From Streptomyces caeruleatus (GTDB lineage: Bacteria > Actinomycetota > Actinomycetes > Streptomycetales > Streptomycetaceae), in NCBI RefSeq assembly GCF_001514235.1, contig NZ_KQ948930.1:124001-188000 (forward strand): 64,000 bases of DNA, written 5' to 3'. Of this stretch, positions 44,934-53,000 are shown one piece after another; the stretch's first letter is position 1, and every line of letters starts with the position of its first letter. Both the position numbers and the translations under genes were made by a program. The notes beneath the pieces are model-generated. The model made no database searches, was not told where the DNA came from, and was given only the letters and a program-made list of their open reading frames with translations.

Positions 44934-46850
44934 TCACAGATGGCGGCGTCGGGTCGAGACGTGCCGTTCGTACAGCTCACGGGCCTTGACCGTGGACGCT
45001 CGGGTCGCGGTCTCGGCCACGGGAACATCCCACCAGGCCTGCGCGGGCGGCGCGCCCGACACTGTGTCTGCCGTTTGGGTCTCGACGTAGACACAAGTGG
45101 GAGTGTCGGCCGTACGGGCCTCGGCGAGCGCCTCGCGCAGGTCGCTCACGGTCTTCGCGCGCAGCACCCGCATGCCCAGACTGGCGGCGTTGGCGGCCAG
45201 GTCGACGGGGAGCGGGGCGCCCGTGAAGGTGCCGTCGTCCGCGCGGTGGCGATACGCCGTGCCGAAGCGCTCGGCGCCGGTCTCCTGCGACAGTCCGCCG
45301 ATGGACGCGTACCCGTGGTTCTGCACCAGCAACACCTTGATCGCGATTCCCTCCTGCACGGCGGTCACGATCTCCGTCGGCATCATCAGATACGTGCCGT
45401 CGCCGACCAGCGCCCAGACCTCGCGCTCGGGCGCGGCCAGCTTCACGCCGATCGCGGCCGGGATCTCGTAGCCCATGCAGGAGTAGCCGTACTCCAGGTG
45501 GTACTGGTCGCGTGAGCGCGCCCGCCACAGTTTGTGCAGGTCGCCGGGGAGGGAGCCGGCCGCGTTGATGATCACGTCCGACTCGTCCACCAGAGCGTCC
45601 AGGACGCCCAGCACCTGCGGCTGCGTCGGCCGTACGTCCGGTTCGTCGGCCTCGTAGCAGGCGTCGACGCGCTGCTCCCAGCGCTCCTTGTCCTCGGTGT
45701 ACTCGGTGACGTACGAGGCGGCGACGCGGTAGGCGTGCATGTCCAGCGCGGCGGTCAGCTCCATCAGCCCGCTGCGCGCGTCCGCGATCAGGGGCATCCC
45801 GGCGAGCTTGTGGCCTTCGTAGGGCGCGATGTTGAGGTTGAGGAAGCGGACGCCGTCACCGGCGAAGAGGGTGCCGGAGGCGGTGGTGAAGTCGGTGTAG
45901 CGGGTGCCGACGCCTATCACCAGGTCGGCGGTGCGGGCGAGTTCGTCGGCCGTCGCCGTGCCGGTGTGGCCCACTCCCCCGACGTCCTGGGGGTGGTCGA
46001 AGCGCAGGGAGCCCTTGCCGGCCTGGGTGGAGGCGACGGGGATGCGGGTGACCTCCGCGAACTCGGCGAGCACCTCCTCGGCGCGGCTGTGGTGGACACC
46101 GCCGCCCGCGATGACCAGGGGCCTGCGGGCGGACCTGATCGCCCGTACGGCCTCGGCGAGTTCGGTCGGGTCGGCGCCGGGGCGGCGGACGGCCCAGGTG
46201 CGCTCGGCGAAGAGGTCGTCGGGCCAGTCGTACGCCTCGGCCTGTACGTCCTGGGGCAGCGCGAGCGTGACCGCGCCGGTCTCGACGGGGTCGGTGAGGA
46301 CCCGCATGGCTTGGAGAGCTGACGGAATCAGTGCTTCCGGGCGGGTGATCCGGTCGAAGTACCTCGACACCGGCCGCAGGCAGTCGTTGACCGACACATC
46401 GCCGGCGTACGGCACTTCGAGCTGCTGGAGGACCGGGTCGGCGGGGCGGGTGGCGAAGATGTCGCCGGGGAGGAGCAGGACCGGGAGGTGGTTGACGGTC
46501 GCGAGCGCGGCGCCGGTGACGAGGTTGGTCGCGCCAGGGCCGATGGAGGTGGTCACGGCGTGGGTGGAGAGGCGGTTCGACTGGCGGGCGTAACCGACGG
46601 CCGCGTGCACCATCGCCTGCTCGTTGCGGCCCTGGTGGTACGGCATGGCGGGGGGTGTGGGGGGTGTCCCCCCACTGGACACAGCGCCGTACTCGACGAG
46701 TGCCTGGCCGATCCCGGCGACGTTGCCGTGGCCGAAGATGCCCCAGGTGGCGCCGATCAGCCGGTGGCGTACTCCGTCGCGCTCGGTGTACTGGGCGGAC
46801 AGGAAGCGGACGAGCGCCTGTGCGACCGTGAGCCTCGTCGTTGAGGTCAT
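44934..46850 (-). CDS. iolD: 3D-(3,5/4)-trihydroxycyclohexane-1,2-dione hydrolase IolD
   Basis: 638 aa thiamine-diphosphate enzyme. The N-terminal ThDP domain has YHQGRNEQAMVHAAVG; the central domain contains GVGTRYTDFTTASG; the C-terminal ThDP-binding motif GDGTYLMMPTEIVTAVQEG and YGYSCMGYEIPAAIGVKLA are clear. IolD opens the inositol ring. An insertion of about eleven residues (VSSGGTPPTPP) lies just before MPYHQGRNEQ, encoded by the palindromic repeat at 46647-46685; homologs read straight through. The insertion sits near the entrance of the N-terminal domain and may or may not affect activity. Confidence 0.94.
   Translation of the reverse strand: MTSTTRLTVAQALVRFLSAQYTERDGVRHRLIGATWGIFGHGNVAGIGQALVEYGAVSSGGTPPTPPAMPYHQGRNEQAMVHAAVGYARQSNRLSTHAVTTSIGPGATNLVTGAALATVNHLPVLLLPGDIFATRPADPVLQQLEVPYAGDVSVNDCLRPVSRYFDRITRPEALIPSALQAMRVLTDPVETGAVTLALPQDVQAEAYDWPDDLFAERTWAVRRPGADPTELAEAVRAIRSARRPLVIAGGGVHHSRAEEVLAEFAEVTRIPVASTQAGKGSLRFDHPQDVGGVGHTGTATADELARTADLVIGVGTRYTDFTTASGTLFAGDGVRFLNLNIAPYEGHKLAGMPLIADARSGLMELTAALDMHAYRVAASYVTEYTEDKERWEQRVDACYEADEPDVRPTQPQVLGVLDALVDESDVIINAAGSLPGDLHKLWRARSRDQYHLEYGYSCMGYEIPAAIGVKLAAPEREVWALVGDGTYLMMPTEIVTAVQEGIAIKVLLVQNHGYASIGGLSQETGAERFGTAYRHRADDGTFTGAPLPVDLAANAASLGMRVLRAKTVSDLREALAEARTADTPTCVYVETQTADTVSGAPPAQAWWDVPVAETATRASTVKARELYERHVSTRRRHL
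46647..46685. repeat. Palindromic repeat inserted in iolD
   Basis: Core GTGGGGGG-TGT-CCCCCCAC (46657-46675), bordered by TGTCC/GGACA. Read in frame it gives a Gly/Pro/Ser/Thr tract in IolD. It is similar in nature to the repeat at 39012-39050. Confidence 0.75.
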
Positions 46851-47092
46851 CGGTTACCTCCGTGTGGTCCGGATGGAAGCAGATCCGCCACTTCCTTACG
46901 GCTCAGGCACCCCGTACGGCTCAGCCGCCCGGCCGCCTGCGCGCGACTCGACGTACCGGGTCGGGGACCTCCGGCGCGGGGCCGTAGCGGGCGGGGAGTC
47001 TTCGCTCGCACTTCGCTCCTGCCAAAGCAAAGCGGCTACCCGCGCCGGAGGCGTTCTGGGGGTGGAACGTACGGCTCGTGGTCATGGCGACC
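46851..47092. other. Intergenic region in the iol operon with a 13-bp inverted repeat
   Basis: CCTCCGGCGCGGG (46968-46980) pairs perfectly with CCCGCGCCGGAGG (47039-47051), with a shorter TAGC/GCTA pairing inside. The 242-base gap interrupts an otherwise compact operon. No gene is seen. It may be an attenuator or processing site, or a place where iolB-like DNA was lost. Confidence 0.65.
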
Positions 47093-47983
47093 TCACAGCA
47101 GTCCTACGGCAGTGTCCACCGCGGCGGCAACGTCCCCGTCGGCCGGGTAGAGCAGCGAACGGCCCACCACCAGGCCCTGCACGGTGGGCAGTTGGAGGGC
47201 GCCCCGCCACTTCTCGTATGCCCCGGCTTGCTCCTCTGCGGAGCCGCCGACCTCGCCGCCGAGGAGCACGGCGGGCAGCGTGGAGGTCGCCATGACCTCG
47301 GCCATGTCGTCGGGGTTGTCGGTGACCGGCAGTTTCAGCCAGGTGTAGGCGGAGGTGCCGCCCAGGCCGGAGGCGATGGCGATGGACTTGGTGACGGCCT
47401 CGGCGGACAGGTCGTTGGTGACCTTGCCCTCGGGGGTGCGGCGGCTTAGGAACGGCTCGACGAAGACCGGGAGTCGACGTGCGGCCATGGCGTCGACGGC
47501 GCGGGCGGTGGACTCCAGGGTGGTCAGCGAGCCCGGGTCGTCGTAGGCGACGCGCAGGAGCAGCTTGCCGGCGTCGAAACGGAGGCGCTCGATGTCCTCG
47601 GCGCGGTGGCCGGTGAAGCGGTCGTCGAGCTCGAAGCTGGCGCCCTGGAGGCCGCCGCGGTTCATCGACCCCATGACGACCTTGCCGTCGAGCGCGCCGA
47701 GCAGCAGCAGGTCGTCGAGGATGTCGGCGGTGGCGAGGACGCCGTCGACGCCGGGGCGGGACAGTGCGAGGCAGAGGCGTTCCAGCAGGTCGGCACGGTT
47801 GGCCATGGCCAGGCCGCGGCCGCCGACACCGAGCGCGCCGCGGGCCGGGTGGTCGGCGGCGACGATCATCAGTCGGCCGCTGTCCCCGAGAAGGGGCCTG
47901 CGTACGCGCCGGGCGGCGGCCTCCGCTATCGCCTCGGGGTGCCGGGTGCGGGTGCGGACGAGTTCCGCGATGTCGACGGTCAC
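47093..47983 (-). CDS. Cgl0159-family (beta/alpha)8-barrel protein, aldolase-like
   Basis: 296 aa from the GTG overlapping the iolC stop (GTGA). Typical features: VTVDIAELVRTRTRHPEAI, RLMIVAADHPARGAL and VFVEPFLSRRTPEGK, then AVLLGGEVGG. The family is always found in actinobacterial inositol clusters and is often annotated as deoxyribose-phosphate aldolase or IolJ-like. It likely cleaves the phosphorylated deoxy-gluconate made by IolC (giving dihydroxyacetone phosphate and malonate semialdehyde), but this is inference from context. Confidence 0.84.
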   Translation of the reverse strand: MTVDIAELVRTRTRHPEAIAEAAARRVRRPLLGDSGRLMIVAADHPARGALGVGGRGLAMANRADLLERLCLALSRPGVDGVLATADILDDLLLLGALDGKVVMGSMNRGGLQGASFELDDRFTGHRAEDIERLRFDAGKLLLRVAYDDPGSLTTLESTARAVDAMAARRLPVFVEPFLSRRTPEGKVTNDLSAEAVTKSIAIASGLGGTSAYTWLKLPVTDNPDDMAEVMATSTLPAVLLGGEVGGSAEEQAGAYEKWRGALQLPTVQGLVVGRSLLYPADGDVAAAVDTAVGLL

Positions 47984-48954
47984 TTGACGGCCCCTGCGGC
48001 GAGGGCGGCCTCGATCTCGTCCGGCGTGGGCATCGCGGAGGAGCACTCCAGACGGGAGGCGACGATGGCTCCGGCGGCGTTGGCGTGCCGCATGATCTTC
48101 TCCAGGTCCCAGCCTTCGAGCAGCCCGTGGCAGAGGGAGCCGCCGAAGGCGTCACCGGCGCCGAGTCCGTTGAGCACGTTCACGGGCAGCGGCGGGACCT
48201 CGGCCTGCTCGCCCTTGCTGTTGACGGCGAGGACGCCCTTGGGGCCCTGCTTGACGACCGCGACCTCGACACCGGCGTCGAGCAGGGCGCGGGCGGCGGC
48301 GTGCGGCTCACGGACGCCCGTCGCGACCTCCACCTCGTCGAGGTTGCCGACGGCGACGGTGGTGTGCTTGAGCGCTTCCGCGTAGAACGGGCGGGCCGCG
48401 GACGGCCCGCGGCGGGAGCCGCTGATGTCATCGCTCCAGAACATGGGGCGCCAGTCGAGGTCGAAGACCGTCGTGCCGGACTTGGCGCGGTGGGCGAGGG
48501 CCGCGAGCGTCGCCGTACGGCTGGGTTCCTCGCTCAGGCCGGTGCCGGTGATCCAGAAGATACGGGCGTCGCGGATGGCGTCGAGGTCGAGCTCGTGGGC
48601 GTCGATCTCCAGGTCCGGGGCCTTGGGCTGCCGGTAGAAGTACAGCGGGAAGTCGTCCGGCGGGAAGACCTCGCAGAAGGTGACCGGGGTGGGCAGACCG
48701 CGGACCGGGGTGACCCAGCGGTCGTCGACACCGAAGCCCTTCAGGGCCTCGTGGAGGTAGGCGCCGAAGGGGTCGTCGCCGGTGCGGGTGATCACGGCGG
48801 TCTGCCGTCCCAGGCGGGCGGCGGCCACCGCGACGTTCGTCGCCGAGCCGCCGAGGAACTTGCCGAAGGACGTGACCTGCGGCAGCGGGACGCCGGTCTG
48901 CAGCGGGTAGAGGTCCACGCCGATCCGGCCCATGGTGATCAGGTCGTACGCCAT
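47980..48954 (-). CDS. iolC: 5-dehydro-2-deoxygluconokinase IolC
   Basis: 324 aa from the ATG at 48954 with GAGGGA upstream. PfkB-family carbohydrate kinase: the N-terminal signature TMGRIGVDLYP and GGSATNVAVAAARLG, the C-terminal NGLGAGDAFGGSLCHG carrying the catalytic Asp. It phosphorylates 2-deoxy-5-keto-gluconate in inositol catabolism. It is the first gene of the operon; the promoter lies about 70 bases upstream. Confidence 0.94.
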   Translation of the reverse strand: MAYDLITMGRIGVDLYPLQTGVPLPQVTSFGKFLGGSATNVAVAAARLGRQTAVITRTGDDPFGAYLHEALKGFGVDDRWVTPVRGLPTPVTFCEVFPPDDFPLYFYRQPKAPDLEIDAHELDLDAIRDARIFWITGTGLSEEPSRTATLAALAHRAKSGTTVFDLDWRPMFWSDDISGSRRGPSAARPFYAEALKHTTVAVGNLDEVEVATGVREPHAAARALLDAGVEVAVVKQGPKGVLAVNSKGEQAEVPPLPVNVLNGLGAGDAFGGSLCHGLLEGWDLEKIMRHANAAGAIVASRLECSSAMPTPDEIEAALAAGAVK

Positions 48955-49018
48955 CGGTGTCCCTCGGTCTCCCTTGTCGCGGCTCCGGCGCCGATCGCGG
49001 GGTCGGCCCTCCAGGGTT

Positions 49019-49062
49019 TTGTAGCCCTGCCGGGGGAGGCCTGTCAATGTTTTGTCCGGACA
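49019..49062 (-). promoter_or_regulatory. Probable iol operon promoter with palindromic operator
   Basis: Reading leftwards: -35 TTGACA (49047-49042), 17-base spacer, -10 CTACAA (49024-49019, near TATAAT with one shift). A perfect 10-bp palindrome TGTCCGGACA (49053-49062) lies just upstream of the -35, placed for an activator or repressor. It is about 100 bases upstream of the iolC start. The regulator is not in the window. Confidence 0.65.
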
Positions 49063-49138
49063 TTCGAACGAAGACCCTCGGATTTACGGCCAGGCGCCTA
49101 CGAACCGCCGGCTGGTCACGTCCCAGCCGGACGGTCGC

Positions 49139-50008
49139 TCAGGTGACGTAGGGGGTGATGGCCGCGGCCAGGAGGCCGTTTGCCAGATACCCGCCGAATC
49201 CGTGAACGCCCAGCCCGGTGTCGCAGACGGCGTCGTCGTCGACGGGGAACACGCGGCCCAGCTTGGGCGGAACCGCCACCAGGTCTCCGGCGCCGGCGAT
49301 GTTCACCCAGCGCGCCAGCCCCGAGGGCTTCGCTCCTCGCCCCGCGCGCAACGCGGGCTCCAAGCGGCGTGCCAGAGCCGGAACCCTGAGCGGCGAGCCG
49401 ACCGTGACCAGCAGGTCCACCTCCAGGTCCGGGTAGGCGTGCAGCGTTTCGTAGGTGACGTACGCACCCAGCGAATGCGCGATCACCACCGCGGGCTTCT
49501 CACGCCGGATCACCCCGGACACGCGTTCGCGCACCAGACGGCGCCGCTCCGGCCAGGTCGTGTAAGCCTCCACCTCGCGCAGGTTCGCCACCAGGGTGCG
49601 CTCCAGACGGCCGATCGTCTGCTCGCGCACCGCCGCGGTAAGGACTCCGCCGCGTTCGTCCACCAGCCAGCCCAGCATCTGCCGCAGCGGGGCCAGCCCC
49701 ACGTTCTGCGGATCCGCCGGCATGTCGGCGCCGGCAGCGGCCAGCCACGCCGCCACCTCCGATCGTTCCGCGGCGCTGAGATCGTCGAAGCCTTCCGGCT
49801 GCTGGAACGACTGTGGCTCCCCGGGCGCATTCCGCCGCAGCAGGTCGGCGTAGTAGGCCATCGTCATGTCGGGGACGTCCACCGCCCATTTGCTCAAGCT
49901 CTCGGCCAACCTCGGACGACAGTCCGAGACCCGCCGCGCTGCGGCTTCGTCCGGTGTCGCTTTGCGGACGTAGTTGAAGATGCCGTGCACCAGCACGATC
50001 GATGTCAT
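49139..50008 (-). CDS. Alpha/beta-hydrolase associated with the caspase-STAND protein
   Basis: 289 aa from the ATG at 50008 (AGGGGGA upstream). SIVLVHGIFNYV is the oxyanion-hole strand; nucleophile Ser179 is in VVIAHSLGAYV, Asp242 in AGAGDLVA and His269 in GVHGFGGYL, a complete catalytic triad. A helical cap of about 130 residues (20-150) separates the first strand from the nucleophile. It lies 68 bases downstream of the large caspase-like gene on the same strand, so they are probably co-transcribed. Lipase or esterase activity is likely; membrane-lipid damage as an effector is a possible role, as is processing by the protease. Confidence 0.85.
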   Translation of the reverse strand: MTSIVLVHGIFNYVRKATPDEAAARRVSDCRPRLAESLSKWAVDVPDMTMAYYADLLRRNAPGEPQSFQQPEGFDDLSAAERSEVAAWLAAAGADMPADPQNVGLAPLRQMLGWLVDERGGVLTAAVREQTIGRLERTLVANLREVEAYTTWPERRRLVRERVSGVIRREKPAVVIAHSLGAYVTYETLHAYPDLEVDLLVTVGSPLRVPALARRLEPALRAGRGAKPSGLARWVNIAGAGDLVAVPPKLGRVFPVDDDAVCDTGLGVHGFGGYLANGLLAAAITPYVT

Positions 50009-50076
50009 CGAAGTCCCCCTGTCATCGACGGTGATTCGTCGTCACACACACTCGAACCGCGGACGGCTTCGAGGCC

Positions 50077-53000
50077 TCACAGGTCGCGGGGATGGCCGGG
50101 CGACTTCCAGGCATAACAGATGACCTCGCGCCCACAGACGAGAACGCCGAACTCCCCTGTCCCAGCCACCGCGATCCCCTCGTCCGGCAGGTGCAGGACC
50201 TCTTCGAGAATGAGCCGGTCCTCGGTCGCCCAGATCGCCGCGGTGTTGTCCGTGCTCACCGTGATCACCCGACTTCGCCCCCCGACCTGTACGACGGTGG
50301 CCCCATTGACCCAGTGTCCATGCGCGGTCAGTTCCTGCAGATACTCGCCGGTGAGCGGATCCCACACCCTGACGGTGGTGTCGTCGCTGGTGGTGAGGGC
50401 CAGCGTACGGTCGCGGGCATGCGCGAACACCACGCCGGTCACCCAGTCACGGTGCCCGGCCAAAGTACGTATGCGTTCACCGCTGAGGGGATCCCACACT
50501 ATTGCCGTCTTGTCCTCACTGCCCGTCATGGCGAGGGGACGGCGGCCCTCCATGAAGGTCAGGGCGCACGAGGTCAGCGGTCTGGTGTGGCCATGGAGGG
50601 AGCGGAGAAACCGCCCAGAGACGACGTCCCACAGCGCAGCGCTCTTGTCCCTGCTGGCGGTGAGGGCGATGGACCGGGATCTGAGACGGCCGGCGCAAAC
50701 GGCGACCACGAGCCCCGTATGGCGTCTGGCTGAGCGAAGTTGCGCGCCCGTCACAGCGTCCCAGAAGACGATCGATCCATCACCGTCCGCGGTGATGGCC
50801 AGCGATTGCTCCGGGGTGTTCGCCAGGGCGGCCCCGTGGATGCTGCTGGATTGGGTCGTGAAGGTGTGCAGACGTCGTGCCGTGGCGAGATCCCAGAGGA
50901 TCGCGGTCTTGTCGTCACTGGTCGTGAGGGCAACGGCACGACCGTCGACGTCACCTGCGGCCACCGCGTTCACCCGCTTGGTGTGCGCGGTGAAAACCTG
51001 CTGGTCCTGTACGGCGAGATCCCAGACGACCCCCGTTCCGTCGTGGCACACCGTCACGGCCACCGGTTTGCCGGTTGATTCGGGGACCGCCACTGTCGTC
51101 AGGCGTTTCGTGTGACCGGCGAATTGCCGGATGTAGTTCCCGGTGTTCAAGTCCCACATGATGGCGGTCTGATCGACGCTCGTCGTGATGGCGACAGGCC
51201 TCGCGGACACCTCGGCCAAAGCGACATCCGTGACGGGGCCCACGTGCCCCTTGAGAGCGAGAGGCGGCCTTCCGGAACGCAGGACGTTGACGACCCTGTC
51301 ATCCGCCGTCGCTATGAAGAGTTCTTCGCCGCGATCAAGCCCCGCCAGAACTCCCGCGCGACCGGCTACCGAGTTCCATGAACCAGAAGCCTTGCCCGTC
51401 TTCACGTCATACGCGCCGACGTGCTTTCCTTCACTCGCGGTGACGGCGTGCTCCCTGCCCATCATCGTCACCACGATCACGCTCGTCACAGCAGTGGAGC
51501 CGTGCCTGAGCAGATGTAACGCCTTCCCCGAACTCATGCTCCACACAATGGCGTTACCGTCAGCGCCCACGGTGACCACATGGGGATCTCCTCCGTTCCC
51601 GGCGACGGCAATCGCGTTGATCTTCTTGCTGTGGATCTTGGGCTTTTCCTTTTCGGCCTTTCCTTCGGTATCCGTGCTCTCCTTCCGAGAGCTGCCTTCC
51701 GGGGGCGCCTGGGGATCGGGGAAGGTGAGCAGATGCGAGCCGGTCAGGAGATCCCACGACCTCGCTGTCTTGTCCTCACTCCCCGTGATCACTGCGGGGC
51801 GGCCATCGAGTTCGGCCACGGCGAGGGCCGTGACCACCCCTTTGTGTCCGACCAGGCGGTGCATCCGCTGCCCCGTCCCCAGATCCCACACCGTGGCTGT
51901 GTCCTTGGACGCCGTGACGGCGAACGAGCGGCGGCCGTACTGTGCCACGGCGAGAGCCGTTATCTCCCCGGGATGCTGCCTGAGAGCGTGTATCTCTTCC
52001 CCGGTGTCCAGATTCCAGATGATCGCCGCTCCATCGGCTCCCGCGGTGATCGCGACTTCGAGTTGCTCACCGTTCGCTGCCCACACATGCGTTGTCACGA
52101 CGTGCGTGACCGAATCCGTGTGTCCCGCCAGCGTGTGCAATCGGGCGGAACTGCCCTGGCTGTTGGTGGCCCACCGAGCAACGGCTGAGGTGACTCGGCG
52201 GTCGACGGGCAGGTTGCCCAGAGCCTCCGCCAACGACGGCTCGCGCCAGGCCGCCGCGTCCAAGGCCAACAGGCTGCGCCGTGCGCCCAGTTCATGACGG
52301 TGGCGATGATGCGTCGTGTGGGAGCGATAGATCGTCGCGATACGTGCCGAGCGGGGGTCTGTGGCCTTGTTCAGATGACGCTTGAGGTCGTCTGGGGAAA
52401 CGTGCAGCAGGAAGGAGGGATCGTCCAGCAGCCCGGCCAGTTCGTCGCACGCCGCCGCATGCTCGGCGGCGTGCCGCAGCAGGTACGGGTGAGCGCGGTC
52501 CCAGTCAGGGGTGTTGTCGTCACCCGTCGGGATCGCGGCGATGAGGGCACGGTGCAGCGCGGTGAGGTCGGTGCGGCCCTTGGTGTGGTCGGTCAGGGCC
52601 TGGTGGAAGTACCGATAGAGCAGGCACTGATCGTCCTCGGGAGTGGTGCGGAGATAGAAGGCCGCCTTGGCGAGGGCGCGACGGGTGTCGGCGAGGGGGC
52701 GTGCGCTCTGGGGGCCGTCGGCCGGGTGCTGGGCCAGGGCGGCGGCGTGGATGAGGTCGAGTGGCATGCCTTGGCCGCGAGCCTGACCGAGGACGTTCAG
52801 CACTGTGCGCATCCACGGCTCCCTGTCCGCCAACGTGTTGACGTGCAGGTCGAAGACCTCCGTGATACTGCACGGCGGGGCAGCATGGGCTGGGTGGGGA
52901 GTGGTGAGGAGGTGGTTGGCGTAGAGGGAGGCCACGAGGAAGGCGCCGTGGTCGCTGTACTGGGCGAGCCGATCGGCTGTGCGGCGGACCTCGTCACGCG

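Noticed and set aside
49063..49138. Possible regulator gene for the iol operon
   Set aside because: No open frame or HTH found in this short gap; the regulator must lie elsewhere.
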